The notes below the pieces were generated by a model that saw only the letters and a program-made list of their open reading frames with translations, made no database searches and was not told the origin of the DNA. Below, piece after piece: positions 45,201 to 54,562 of a DNA stretch of 64,000 bases. The stretch spans positions 78,632 through 142,631 of the forward strand of contig CAMVMF010000001.1 in assembly GCA_947168515.1 (NCBI GenBank), in the 5' to 3' direction. Positions within the stretch are counted from its first letter, which is position 1. The number at the start of each line of letters is the position of its first letter. Position numbers and translations under genes: made by a program. Origin of the DNA: an uncultured Bacteroidales bacterium (GTDB taxonomy: Bacteria > Bacteroidota > Bacteroidia > Bacteroidales > P3).

Positions 45201-46263
45201 AATCCTTCAGGGCTATTCCGTTTTTCGAGCAGGCCCAGCGCAGATTCTCGTGGTATTTCTTTATCAAATCGTTGGGCCCTAGCACTTCCATCATTCCCAC
45301 AAAACCCATTAACAGGTTCTCCAACTCCAGATTTTGCTTTACAAACAGGTGCACATCCAGCACAGGTTCGCCGTTGATGGTTTCCCAATGGCTCCGTTGT
45401 GAGCCATGCAGCGGGTTAAACTCCAGCTGCTTGGCCAGTGAACCATAGAAGCGCAGGTGGACATCGACAGGAGGAGTGCCAGGGTCATTCACTCCTATGA
45501 GGTCTTCAAAATACTCTTCGGGATTGAAAGGATAGTTCATATAGCGTTCCTTGGAAAAGGACACTTTCTGCAAAAGGTCTATGGGAAAGGTGAAAATCTT
45601 GTTGGGACGGTGGGACATGATGCCCAGCACATACCAGCGGCGACTAAACTGCCTCAGGAAGAAGGGATGCAGACAGCCCTTGATGACACCATAGGCCGAT
45701 GTGTCTACCAATATGTCCAAAGCCTGTTTGTTGAGTATCGCTGAAAAAACTTTCTCGAAGATGGTCACGAAGTCTTTGGCTTTCTTCCCGCCCAAAAAGG
45801 GATTGTCGTCCATCATCAGACACGTGTCCACAGGCATGCCGTCAAATATGCTGCGCAACTTGGTGTAATGGTCGCTCAGCCATTGCTGCATGGGCACATT
45901 TGAAAAGTCTATCATGCTGTTTATGACGGCATTGAAGAATCGCAACTGCAGCTCCGGTAGGTGTATGTTGTGGATGCTGTAGTTGGGGTCACGATAACGA
46001 TAGATAACGTATGACCGATTGCGTCCTTTCTCGTCCAATCGCACAACACGTTGCGTTTCTATTTCTGCTCCATAGCCATCTTCGCTTTGTATAAAGGCAA
46101 TGTCGTTGTACAATTGCCGCTCGCTGATCGGACGTATGCCCAATTCGCCTAGGGCGGTATTCACAGTTTCCAACATGTCCTCCAGCGTGTACTCACGCAG
46201 GGTGTCTCGTAGGCAATGGTCAATGATAAAATGACGCTTTTGTACCTGTTTTTGATTTGCCAT
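45199..46263 (-). CDS. WYL-domain transcriptional regulator 2
   Basis: The 354-residue protein is paralogous to WYL regulator 1: an N-terminal winged helix (HFIIDHCLRDTLREYTLEDMLETVNTALG...SERQLYNDIAFIQSE) and a WYL region (GVIKGCLHPFFLRQFSRRWYVLGIMSHRPNKIFTFPIDLLQKV) with the same C-terminal order. The two proteins are moderately diverged, so the duplication is not recent. It faces the 572-residue protein gene convergently, with a REP-like repeat and a terminator in between. Its target is unknown. Confidence 0.85.
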   Translation of the reverse strand: MANQKQVQKRHFIIDHCLRDTLREYTLEDMLETVNTALGELGIRPISERQLYNDIAFIQSEDGYGAEIETQRVVRLDEKGRNRSYVIYRYRDPNYSIHNIHLPELQLRFFNAVINSMIDFSNVPMQQWLSDHYTKLRSIFDGMPVDTCLMMDDNPFLGGKKAKDFVTIFEKVFSAILNKQALDILVDTSAYGVIKGCLHPFFLRQFSRRWYVLGIMSHRPNKIFTFPIDLLQKVSFSKERYMNYPFNPEEYFEDLIGVNDPGTPPVDVHLRFYGSLAKQLEFNPLHGSQRSHWETINGEPVLDVHLFVKQNLELENLLMGFVGMMEVLGPNDLIKKYHENLRWACSKNGIALKD

Positions 46264-46359
46264 ATTAACGATTATTTAATTATATCTCAATTAACACAAA
46301 ATTCACTATATTATTGTATGAATTGCAAAAAAATTTATATTTCTTTTCATGGAGTGCAA

Positions 46360-46371
46360 AAAAAAGTTTCA
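46360..46371 (-). promoter_or_regulatory. Shared motif upstream of WYL regulator 2
   Basis: TGAAACTTTTTT on the minus strand, about 100 bp before the WYL regulator 2 start codon, is identical to 43089-43100 upstream of the 572-residue protein gene. It is AT-rich, so chance is possible; a shared operator is an inference. Confidence 0.3.
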
Positions 46372-46412
46372 TTCGTTGTGGCCTTTTTGCAATGGTGAAA
46401 CCTTTTGGATTC

Positions 46413-46486
46413 TACACAGATAACACATCTTTGGCACTTTCCAAGACGCAGTTGCAAGGCATGACAAATAGTGTGTTATCTGTGTA
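46413..46486. repeat. 15-bp perfect inverted repeat around 44 bp
   Basis: TACACAGATAACACA at 46413-46427 and its exact reverse complement at 46472-46486 lie in the gap between the GLUG lipoprotein and WYL regulator 2 genes. No promoter is inside and there is no T-run after it, so neither an inverton nor a terminator is well supported. Confidence 0.5.
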
Positions 46487-46512
46487 TCCTATTGTTTTTT
46501 TCTGTCGGGTGT

Positions 46513-48435
46513 TCAATACGTCAGGGTTGGGGCCTGTGCAGCGGTGGAGGGTACCGTCCATGTGGCCATCCCGATGGCTCTTGCCGTTGCATTGAGCAAG
46601 GTTCCCACCAGGCTGCCGGACCCTATCTGGTATTGCTGGCCAGCATAGGGGTATACGCCTGTCATATTGTTGGCATCTAGGTCACCCTTCGCAAAGATGC
46701 CGTCGCGATAATAGCTCTGCTGCACCCGTGCGTCGCTCCCTATCTCGCCGCAGATGTCGGCATAGCAGCCGGCGGTCCCGCTGATGTTGTCGTACAGTCC
46801 GTAATAGCAGTTGACCACATAGGCATCGCCGTCCATTCGGCCCACGATGCCGCCCACACAGGCGTTGGCGGCACTGATGACGTAGGCATTTGCGGTGGTG
46901 GTGTTGAGCATGGTGTAGCTGTTGTATACCGAGCTGTTCAGCAAACGGCCTACGATGCCGCCCACACGATGGGCCCCCGTGGACCCTTGGACCGACAGCT
47001 GGGCTCCATTGTGGCAGTTGCTAACCTGGGTGGTACCGGTCGTGGTGGATACGGCATTGCCCACAATGCCGCCCACATAAGCTGCCGACGCAGGCATATT
47101 GGCAAAACTCACCATGCCGGTCACCTGGCAATGGTCTACAACCGCCTTGCTGGCCATGGCGCAGATCACTCCTCCCACCGCGGTTTCGGCCATACTTATG
47201 GTGGCTCCCTCTACTGTCAGGTTTTGGATTGTCGCCCCCTCGCTGATATAGCCGAAAAGACCGGCGTTGACAGACAGGTTGGAGAGCGTGTGTCCCTGGC
47301 CGTCGAAGTGGCCGGTGAAGTTGCTGGAGGCCGTGCCTATGGGACCGCTCAAGGCCTCGGCAAGGCTTATGTCGTTCATCAGCTGGTAGTAGGCACTGGC
47401 AAACGCGGTCCCGTTGCCGATGGGCTCATAGCCCATGGCCACAAGGTGCTGCATGCTCTGGAGGTCTTCGGGGGTATAGATATGGTAGGGATTGGCCGTG
47501 GTGCCCAGCCCTTTCAGCACCAAGGTGTGGGGGTCGTTCAGCATGATGTGGATGGGGGCCAACTTGTTACGCTCAAATGCTCCGTTGGCGCTACTGCTCT
47601 GGGTGTGTGAAAACTCATACACCGTCACACCATTGCTGTTGTCGGCTCCGTCCGTGGCCGTCACTCCTATGGTGAATTTGTTGTCTGGGTAGTTGTCCGT
47701 TGGGGGCAGTATCACAAAGAGGGTTACCTCTTGACCCGAAGGCAGGCTCAGCCCGTCACTCCCAAAGGTTAGTTCCATTCTTTTGTTGGCTTCTGCCACC
47801 GTGTTGCCACTTGCCCATACCAATGTGGGTTCGTTGCCATCGACTCCCGTAATGCTAAAGGAACCGTTGAGAGGGGCATGGCTGGTACTCACCCTCACAT
47901 CGTTCAACAACAGGTCTCTGCTGTAGTTGTTGGTCAGGGTTAGCTGCAGGGCGATGCAGGCGTTGTGGTAACTGATAGTGCCCGTGGTCGAACCCAGATA
48001 GGCTGTCATGACGGTGGGCACCATCTGTTTGCCATCGTACACGGTGTAGGGCTGGCTGGCCGGCAAGACAATGCCGTTGATGGTGCCGCTGCTGGCGTAG
48101 CTGGCTCCCGAAGCCACCGAGCTGGGAAAAATCGACCAATAGCTCTCCGCCGGATTTACATTATATATATAGCAGGAGGTTTGGTTGTTGACGGTGCTGA
48201 TGACGATGTTCTTCTCCTCGCCATTGATTCTCACCGCATCGCCGTTGCTCCAGCAGGTGAACAGGTCTTCGTCCACATAGGCCTTGCCAATACCATAGTA
48301 TTGTTCTGAGTTCACTTTCAGGGTCACCTGCCCGTCCTCGTCTTTGTTGCAGGCGGTAAATGTATTGGAGGCAAGCACTACCACCATCCATAGCATGCTC
48401 ACTAGCCCCCATCGACTGTTCTCTCTTTTTTTCAT
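46513..48435 (-). CDS. Surface lipoprotein with fimbrillin-like N-terminal part and GLUG repeats
   Basis: The 640-residue protein has a lipoprotein signal (C29 in FTACNKDEDG). Residues 30 to about 300 look like the fimbrillin-like fold of Bacteroidales, with WSNGDAVRINGE, YWSIFPSS, IVLPASQPY and QLTLTNNYSRDLLLNDVRV. After about residue 310 come GLUG-type repeats with phrases such as FTGHFDGQGHTLSNL, GLFGYISEGATIQNLTVEG, VGGIVG. GLUG repeats occur in cell-surface adhesins and peptidases. It is the last gene of the operon C10 peptidase, 69-residue protein, lipoprotein. Confidence 0.83.
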   Translation of the reverse strand: MKKRENSRWGLVSMLWMVVVLASNTFTACNKDEDGQVTLKVNSEQYYGIGKAYVDEDLFTCWSNGDAVRINGEEKNIVISTVNNQTSCYIYNVNPAESYWSIFPSSVASGASYASSGTINGIVLPASQPYTVYDGKQMVPTVMTAYLGSTTGTISYHNACIALQLTLTNNYSRDLLLNDVRVSTSHAPLNGSFSITGVDGNEPTLVWASGNTVAEANKRMELTFGSDGLSLPSGQEVTLFVILPPTDNYPDNKFTIGVTATDGADNSNGVTVYEFSHTQSSSANGAFERNKLAPIHIMLNDPHTLVLKGLGTTANPYHIYTPEDLQSMQHLVAMGYEPIGNGTAFASAYYQLMNDISLAEALSGPIGTASSNFTGHFDGQGHTLSNLSVNAGLFGYISEGATIQNLTVEGATISMAETAVGGVICAMASKAVVDHCQVTGMVSFANMPASAAYVGGIVGNAVSTTTGTTQVSNCHNGAQLSVQGSTGAHRVGGIVGRLLNSSVYNSYTMLNTTTANAYVISAANACVGGIVGRMDGDAYVVNCYYGLYDNISGTAGCYADICGEIGSDARVQQSYYRDGIFAKGDLDANNMTGVYPYAGQQYQIGSGSLVGTLLNATARAIGMATWTVPSTAAQAPTLTY

Positions 48436-48438
48436 AAT

Positions 48439-48648
48439 TCAGTCTCCAAAGAAATTATAGTCACTATTATTGCCGGCAATATTGCTAAACTGGTCGTTGC
48501 CGAATCGCGAACCGGTATTGTCCGTGGCTGTAAAATGAAACAGCACATCGTCATGTTGGGCTGAGCTGTAGCCCACGCTGCCGTTGTAGCCTTTTTCTAC
48601 CACAAAGGGCACCACGGTCACTTTGGGAGATATATATTTCGTTTTCAT
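48439..48648 (-). CDS. 69-residue small protein before a fimbrillin-like lipoprotein
   Basis: The product starts MKTKYISPKVTVVPFVVEKGYNGS. It has the short pattern Lys-x-Tyr-x-x-Pro-x-Val-x-Val-Val-x-Phe-x-Val-Glu-x-Gly-(Tyr/Phe)-x-Gly-Ser, which is shared with the 62-residue protein at 63364-63552. There is no hydrophobic core for a signal peptide. It lies 20 bp after the C10 peptidase stop and 3 bp before the GLUG lipoprotein, so it is surely part of this operon. Function unknown; a pilin-like or substrate-like precursor is only speculation. Confidence 0.75.
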   Translation of the reverse strand: MKTKYISPKVTVVPFVVEKGYNGSVGYSSAQHDDVLFHFTATDNTGSRFGNDQFSNIAGNNSDYNFFGD

Positions 48649-48668
48649 CTTTCCGTTTTTTTATATAT

Positions 48669-51494
48669 TTATCTTACCACAATTTTTTCGGCAAAGCTGC
48701 TGCCCACCTTCACCAGATACACGCCGGCAGTCTGCAGCAAGACGTTGTTCGCTGACCCTGCTGTGGCCTGGCCGCTGTAGACGCAGCGTCCCATCATGTC
48801 ATAGATGGCCATCGATGCTGTCTCGGTGGTGGTCACACTCACTTCGTTCTCCCTGCCCGTAACTACCACCTTGCTGCCTGTGCTGGCAAAGGTGGCGGTA
48901 TAGTTGGCATCCCCCGTCACCGTAATGTAGCGCGGATTGGTGGTGTTGCCGTCGTTCCATTGTTTGAAGGCATAGCCTGCCGAGGGTATTGGGGTGAGGC
49001 AGACAGTGGATAGATAAGGATAATAGGTGGTGCCGTTGTCAGTCCAGCTTCCATCCCCTTCGATGGCCACGGTGCCACCCTCGCCCGCTGCCGTAACGGT
49101 ATAGCCCACAGGTGCAAAATAGGCCACATAGGTGGCGTCGGCTGTCGGCATCACCGTGCGGGTGGCACTGGTGGTGTTGTCCTCCCAGCCGGTAAACTGG
49201 TAGCCCGGCATGGCCGTGGCTGTCAGCGTCACGCTGGTGCCGCTTTGGTAGGTGCCAGAGCCCGACACCGTGCCCCAACCCTCCTCGTTGGCCATGGCCG
49301 TCACCACCACGGGGTTGGTGATGGTGGTGGCATCATAGGTGCGGAACGAAGCCGTCACCCACTCGCTTCCCGTCGTGCCGGTGCCATACTTAGCCCTGAC
49401 GAAGACGTTGTAGTAGGTGTCGTTTCTCAAACCTGTAAGGGTTGCCGTGGTCGTGGCGGTAGACATTGTTTCCATCATTTCGGGCACGGCCCCTACTCCG
49501 TAGGCCACTTCGTAGCCTGCTAATGACAGGGAGGTGCTGGGCATTGTCCAGCTGAGCGTGGCCCCCTGGCTGCTGATGTTGCTCACCGTAAGCCCCGTGG
49601 GGGCCATAGGCGTGCCGCCGTCGAAACCAAAATGGCCCCGGATAAGGGCCGGCAAACCATTACTATAGTAATCCCATATCCCATTATCTTTCTCCCAATA
49701 ATCGTCATTGGAGTAGCTGTCTTCGCAATCGATGGGTCTGTCGACTCCTTCGGTGTTGCCCAAGGTAATCCACAGAGGCATATTGCTGCTGATACGTACG
49801 GGAGTGGCCAGCACTATCGAGTCCCAACCCGCACGGCTGCAGGTGTATGCGGTACTGTACTCCTCGGTCCACGACGAGGTGTTGCTGCCGCTGTACACCT
49901 TTATCGTGTAGGTGCCCGCAAGGGCATAGAAGACCACCTTGTCCAAATAGTCAAAGGCGGATATCATGTCATAGGGGAGCTTGATGCCCCATTCTGTGAC
50001 AGAGGTTGAGCCCCGATAGTAGCACGAGCCGGGGTTGCTGACATTATAGTATTCCCTATACAATGAACTCTTCTCGGCAAAACAAGCCGTATAGGTCTGG
50101 TTGCCTCCCGTGGCCCTTATGTAGCGTGGATTGTAACGGTTGCCGTCGCTCCAGCACTTGAAGAGATAGCCTGCAGCCGGGGTGGCCGTCAGCACTACCA
50201 TGTTGTCATAGTTGTTGTAGGTGCCGCTGCCGCTGACTGTGCCATGGCTGGCATTGTAGGGAATGGCTGTAATGGTGGTGGTGCCGTTCTCGGGGGCTAT
50301 GGTGGACACGGGCTCGATGCCGATGATGGCGCTGTTGTTGTAATCGTAAGTGTTTGTCGAGCTGGCCCCAGTGCCGCCATAGCGAGGACGCAGCGAGCCT
50401 ATGGCGTAGTATCCGTCGGCCAGGCCTCCCCAGCCCCAGTTCACGTGGAACAGTCCTTCGCTGTCGTATCCGTCCAACACAAAGGCATGGCCCCCGCCAT
50501 TCTGGCTGCTTCCCGAATACAAGACCGGCCTGCCGGCATTAAGCTCCATCTTCAGCTGGTTTTTCCATTCTGCGTCCGAAAAGCCTGAGGAAAAAATGGC
50601 GTTGGTGGTGTACTTGTAGTGGAAGTAATTGCGCAGGGCCACGTCTACGGTAGAGTAGTTCTCGCTCTCTTGGCTGGAATTAATGGAGGAGAAGGCACTG
50701 CTGGAACCTGTCCCATACTCCATGCTCACGGCAATGCCCACATTGTACATCAACGAGGCCACCGCCTCTATCTCTGCCTGGCTCGACGAGGTCGTCAGCT
50801 CATTAGGCATGCGCTCCCAGTGGAATACGGTGTCGGCGAAGGTGGACGACAGGGTGGTGCTGTTCCACACGTAGCTCTTGCTGCCACGGCCCTGCCGCGG
50901 CCAGTTCCAGTATTTCATCACCTGCGCCATGGCGGTGGCCACGCAGCCTGTTACGCAATGCGTGCTGCCTACCTTGGGGCAGAACAAGTTGTATGTGGCA
51001 GCACTGTTGGTGCCAAACTGGTCCCACGTGGTGGTCAGCAGAGGGCTTACCGCGGGAGCTACGTGGGTAGCGGTCTTTGCGCCTGGCTGCTCCAGTTTGG
51101 CCCATTCGGCTTGCACCTCGGGACTGAGGCCTGCGCCCTGCTCACGGTAGAAGCGGATCTGGTTGTCATAGTCCCTCAGCCATGCTTCGATATGCTCCGG
51201 CAGGTCTTGCTCCGGCAGTGAGCCCTGCTCCGAATAGCCCAGAATGGGGGTCACACAGTCGTCCTTACTCACCAACACAAACCCTCCGCCGCCTCCGCTG
51301 GCAAAGACATAGAATTCGTTGTAGTCCCCCTTGGTGGAGGATTCGGTCAACTCATACTGCATCAGTTTTTTCAACCCATGCCGGTATGCAAAATTTTGTG
51401 CTACGGCCTTGGCTCTCTCCCGGGGCACGGGTCCGGCAAGGACCGCCCCGCAAGTAGTCATGATGGTCAGCAAAACCAATAATTGTTTTTTCAT
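48669..51494 (-). CDS. Secreted C10-family (streptopain-like) cysteine peptidase with T9SS type A sorting domain
   Basis: The 941-residue protein has a signal peptide (MKKQLLVLLTIMTTCGAVLA), a streptopain-type propeptide, and a C10 catalytic domain with C184 (CVTGCVATAMAQVMKYW) and H336 (GGGHAFVLDGYD), then WGWGGLADGYYAI. It is followed by InlB-type beta-repeats (GTVSGSGTYNNYDN, ATPAAGYLFKCWSDG), a fibronectin type III-like domain (APTGLTVSNIS), more beta-repeats (TATAMPGYQFTGWED and PSAGYAFKQWNDG), and a T9SS type A sorting domain at the end (MAIYDMMGRCVYSG...LLQTAGVYLVKVG). It should be exported to the surface or released. Related enzymes degrade host or food proteins. It heads the operon with the 69-residue protein and GLUG lipoprotein. 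Confidence 0.93.
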   Translation of the reverse strand: MKKQLLVLLTIMTTCGAVLAGPVPRERAKAVAQNFAYRHGLKKLMQYELTESSTKGDYNEFYVFASGGGGGFVLVSKDDCVTPILGYSEQGSLPEQDLPEHIEAWLRDYDNQIRFYREQGAGLSPEVQAEWAKLEQPGAKTATHVAPAVSPLLTTTWDQFGTNSAATYNLFCPKVGSTHCVTGCVATAMAQVMKYWNWPRQGRGSKSYVWNSTTLSSTFADTVFHWERMPNELTTSSSQAEIEAVASLMYNVGIAVSMEYGTGSSSAFSSINSSQESENYSTVDVALRNYFHYKYTTNAIFSSGFSDAEWKNQLKMELNAGRPVLYSGSSQNGGGHAFVLDGYDSEGLFHVNWGWGGLADGYYAIGSLRPRYGGTGASSTNTYDYNNSAIIGIEPVSTIAPENGTTTITAIPYNASHGTVSGSGTYNNYDNMVVLTATPAAGYLFKCWSDGNRYNPRYIRATGGNQTYTACFAEKSSLYREYYNVSNPGSCYYRGSTSVTEWGIKLPYDMISAFDYLDKVVFYALAGTYTIKVYSGSNTSSWTEEYSTAYTCSRAGWDSIVLATPVRISSNMPLWITLGNTEGVDRPIDCEDSYSNDDYWEKDNGIWDYYSNGLPALIRGHFGFDGGTPMAPTGLTVSNISSQGATLSWTMPSTSLSLAGYEVAYGVGAVPEMMETMSTATTTATLTGLRNDTYYNVFVRAKYGTGTTGSEWVTASFRTYDATTITNPVVVTAMANEEGWGTVSGSGTYQSGTSVTLTATAMPGYQFTGWEDNTTSATRTVMPTADATYVAYFAPVGYTVTAAGEGGTVAIEGDGSWTDNGTTYYPYLSTVCLTPIPSAGYAFKQWNDGNTTNPRYITVTGDANYTATFASTGSKVVVTGRENEVSVTTTETASMAIYDMMGRCVYSGQATAGSANNVLLQTAGVYLVKVGSSFAEKIVVR

Positions 51495-51636
51495 AGTGCT
51501 ATTTTTATTTTTTGTCTATTTCTTCTTTGGGTGGCAGCGTTAAGTTCTATTTGTCAAGAGTTAGCTTATCAAACATTATTCGTTCTTACTTGTGCCACTA
51601 GCGGGTTGAAACCATCCTGCGATGTTGCCTTGGGGT

Positions 51637-54105
51637 TCAGCGCACCAGGGTCACCGTGCCCTTTAGGCTTTTCCACCCGTTGGCCTTGGTGTCTCTGTAG
51701 CGGATATAGTAGACATAGGTCCCCTGCCGCAGCGGGGTGCCGTCCTTGGTGCCGTCCCAGTCCTCCGTCAGGCCGTCGTATTCCTTCACCAGTATCCCCT
51801 GCCGGTCGAAGAGCCACACCCTCATCTCCTTGACATATTCGTTGGCCACCACCCGGAACCGGTTGTTGTCTTCCCGTGTGGGGGTGAAGATGTTGGGCAC
51901 CATCAGTATCACGCTGTCCATGTCGGGGTTCCAGCCGCTGCGCACCACCAGGGTGTAGTAGATGATGCTGTCGCACTCGTCGTCGATGTCTAAGTATACG
52001 GGGTAGTCGGTCTGCGATTTGCTGAAAGTGACCCCGTTGTATGTCCAGGGCAACTGCTCCTCCATGATAGTGTCGCTTCTGAAGGTGCAATGCGGGCAGG
52101 TCACCAGGTCTATGGCCCACACCGTGTCGCAGCCCGAGGGAGTCCAGTAGGTGGTCTGATAGAAGGTGTCGGTATAGTAGTATTCCACACCGCGGAAATA
52201 ATAGCTGCCCTCGCACAGCCGCACGGATATGGTGGTGTCTATGTGCAGCCTCACCCACAGGTGGGCCGTCATGGTGTCCGGTGTGCGGGTGAAGCAGCTC
52301 TTGCCGCCCACATACACGTCGTCGCTCTCGTCCCTCCAGCGGATGATGCGCGTCACCTCGTAGTGTCCCGTGTCGGCATACACGTGCCGCACCTCCTGCC
52401 CCTGGTCGTAGGCCAGCTGCAGGCGGGTCCCGTCGCCAAAGTCCCAGACGATGCTGTCGGCCGGACGCTCGCTCCAGCCCCTGAAGTCGATGGTGTCGTA
52501 CAGGCACCACAGGCTGTCGCTCTTCAGCTGGTCTGCCGCTATGCCGTTCACCGTCAGGTAACAGCCCCCAGGCTGGCTGTGGGGCAGGGTCCACATGGCG
52601 TGCATGGCATCGGAATACTGCTGGCAGAAGGCCATGAAATACCCCGGCTGGGTGCAGTAGATGCGGTGCACACCGCGCGAGTTGACCAGGTGTTGGTAGT
52701 CGAAATAGGCGTAGCTGAACGGGGTGCCTGCAATGGTCCGAAAAGACTGGCTCACCGAGAGGTTGTCTATCCTCATATTGGGCACGTCCTCCGTGCGGCA
52801 GAACAGGTGGGTCTCGTATTCGCCGGCGTAAACGTTATCGTTGGCATCGCGATAGAACGGGGTGTGGTGGTGAATAGGGGCGCTGCTCCACCACTCTGTC
52901 GGCTTCACAATCAGCATCGATGGGTCGCCATTGTTGAAGGTGTGTTGGCTGTACCTAAAGTTGTTGCCCATGGAAAAGAGGGCCAGCATCACCGGTGCCG
53001 TGGAGGTGATGTAGAAGGGTCCTTCGCCGTAGACCATCTGGAACCACTCGGTTTGGTAGGGGCCCACCGTCATCGTCCGTACACGGCCCGACAGCCGCGA
53101 GTCATCCACGATGGTCAGCGTCACGGCCTCGCCCAGGGCGGTAAATCGCAGGTAGTCGGTGTCCGACCTGCTGATGTTGGGCACCAAAAAACTCTTGCCC
53201 GCGTAGGCCGTGGGCAGTGCCATCTCCACAGCCATATCTGAATTGGGGGTGCCACCAACCCAGTCCATAAATGGAATCATCGCCTCCCTATTACCCTCTA
53301 TCACTCCTATGCGTTTGCAGTCCAACGCCCTCACCCGGGTCCCACTCAGGTCGGTAATAGTCGTTATTGCAATGACTAATGATGGGGTGAACCCATGGGA
53401 TGGGATATCTCCACCCCTATTAATAGGCTGGTCCTTGCCAGCCACATGCAACATCTGTCCCCTCATCAGTGTTACCATGAATGTGTCGCCTGCCAGGCGT
53501 CCCATCCAGTCGTCGTCGGCCAAAATGATTTCCACCTCAGTGCTGTCTTCGGTGGCCACTACGTCGAAAAAGCTGTCCCCTACCTTGGGGTATGTCTCGG
53601 GATAACTTTGTATCACATACTCGTCCCGCAGCATTTCGGTGGGCAGTATCTGCAGCACTTCGGTGGAGCCCAGTCCCCGTATCATCACCGACACCGAAAT
53701 GGTGTCGGTACTGCTCACATGCACGGCCCTGTTCTGTGGCCCGTAGCCCGGCTGGCTCGTCGCTGGCACTCCGGTGAGGAGGCTGTCGTGGTATGCAACA
53801 TAGTCGCGCGGTAGTGGCAAAAAATTCGTTATGTCCATCCGCACATCTATGGCGGTGTAGGCCTGCACCGGATAGGTCTGTCGGTAGTCTAGCCCAGGAA
53901 TCTCCACCGTCACCATGCAGTTGTGCTCCGCCGTTACGCACACCATCGACTCGCTCGGACTTAAGGCCGTCATCGACCTCGGTACACAAAACCAAAAATC
54001 CGTCCCCACCGTTGCCCACAGGTCGTTGCGGTGGTCGGCATAGTCCTGTCCCCATCCCATTGCCGCACCCATCAACCCTACTAACAAAAGAATCAATTTA
54101 CGCAT
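51637..54105 (-). CDS. T9SS surface protein with IgGFc-binding-like N-terminal part, PKD and type B sorting domain, tandem copy 1
   Basis: The 822-residue protein has a signal peptide (MRKLILLLVGLMGAAMGWGQ), an N-terminal part that resembles the IgGFc-binding domain of Bacteroidota (VGTDFWFCVPRSM), a PKD domain (SIVWDFGDGTRLQ...HVYADTGHYEVTRII) and a gliding-motility-associated C-terminal (type B, CHU_C) T9SS domain (VPNIFTPTREDNNRFRV...WDGTKDGTPLRQGTYVYYIRY). Residues 1-171 and 388-822 are identical in all three copies, and overlapping frames suggest near-identical DNA there. The middle differs in blocks: the first (172-180) is the shortest of the three copies. Confidence 0.9.
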   Translation of the reverse strand: MRKLILLLVGLMGAAMGWGQDYADHRNDLWATVGTDFWFCVPRSMTALSPSESMVCVTAEHNCMVTVEIPGLDYRQTYPVQAYTAIDVRMDITNFLPLPRDYVAYHDSLLTGVPATSQPGYGPQNRAVHVSSTDTISVSVMIRGLGSTEVLQILPTEMLRDEYVIQSYPETYPKVGDSFFDVVATEDSTEVEIILADDDWMGRLAGDTFMVTLMRGQMLHVAGKDQPINRGGDIPSHGFTPSLVIAITTITDLSGTRVRALDCKRIGVIEGNREAMIPFMDWVGGTPNSDMAVEMALPTAYAGKSFLVPNISRSDTDYLRFTALGEAVTLTIVDDSRLSGRVRTMTVGPYQTEWFQMVYGEGPFYITSTAPVMLALFSMGNNFRYSQHTFNNGDPSMLIVKPTEWWSSAPIHHHTPFYRDANDNVYAGEYETHLFCRTEDVPNMRIDNLSVSQSFRTIAGTPFSYAYFDYQHLVNSRGVHRIYCTQPGYFMAFCQQYSDAMHAMWTLPHSQPGGCYLTVNGIAADQLKSDSLWCLYDTIDFRGWSERPADSIVWDFGDGTRLQLAYDQGQEVRHVYADTGHYEVTRIIRWRDESDDVYVGGKSCFTRTPDTMTAHLWVRLHIDTTISVRLCEGSYYFRGVEYYYTDTFYQTTYWTPSGCDTVWAIDLVTCPHCTFRSDTIMEEQLPWTYNGVTFSKSQTDYPVYLDIDDECDSIIYYTLVVRSGWNPDMDSVILMVPNIFTPTREDNNRFRVVANEYVKEMRVWLFDRQGILVKEYDGLTEDWDGTKDGTPLRQGTYVYYIRYRDTKANGWKSLKGTVTLVR

Positions 54106-54164
54106 AAACTATTGTTATTGTGCAAGGGGAACAACCCTAGCTAGAAACCCAATAAATTTTTTTG

Positions 54165-54172
54165 CAAATATA
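54165..54172 (-). promoter_or_regulatory. -7 promoter element of tandem copy 1
   Basis: TATATTTG on the minus strand, 59 bp before the start codon. The same sequence is present in front of copy 2. Confidence 0.55.
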
Positions 54173-54250
54173 CATATTTTTTTTTGTTCTCAATAAATAT
54201 TTAATAAAAAATTGTACGCTATTGGCTCATAGACAAGGTCGCGTCTCTCC

Positions 54251-54404
54251 GAGACGCACGTGAGATGTTGATTATCAGTCACCGCACTGCGCTTTGCTTG
54301 TACGGTGTTATTAATGTTAAGCCTCTCCAAGGCTTCTCTGAGACGCCCGTGAGGCATTGATTATCAGTCACCCCACTGCGCTTCGCTTGTATGGTATTAT
54401 TAAA
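54251..54404. repeat. R1 direct repeat pair in spacer 1
   Basis: Two imperfect copies of about 65 bp begin at 54251 and 54340 (period 89). Each has GAGACGCxCGTGAG, TTGATTATCAGTCACC and ACTGCGCTT-CGCTTGTA. The left end also carries the 7-bp hairpin GCGTCTC/GAGACGC. The same pair exists in spacer 2 (57278 and 57367). Confidence 0.7.
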
Positions 54405-54440
54405 AGGTAACCGCTAGAAAAGCCCTGAAGGGGCTTAAAC

Positions 54441-54562
54441 AGATCTAGCCCAATGGCAACGCCTTGGGTAAAATGATTGGGTTACAAGTGACGCCCTGTA
54501 AGGGCACAACATATCTAGCCCAATGGCAACGCCTTGGGTAAATGATTGGGTTACAAAATTCG
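54441..54562. repeat. REP-like R2 repeat pair in spacer 1
   Basis: Two units of about 70 bp each carry CTAGCCCAATGGCAACGCCT and TGATTGGGTTACAA. The core CCCAA-T-GGC-AAC-GCC-TTGGG can fold to a hairpin with one bulged base. R2 recurs in spacer 2 and, inverted, at 45102-45200. I see no REP-associated transposase in the window. Confidence 0.7.
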
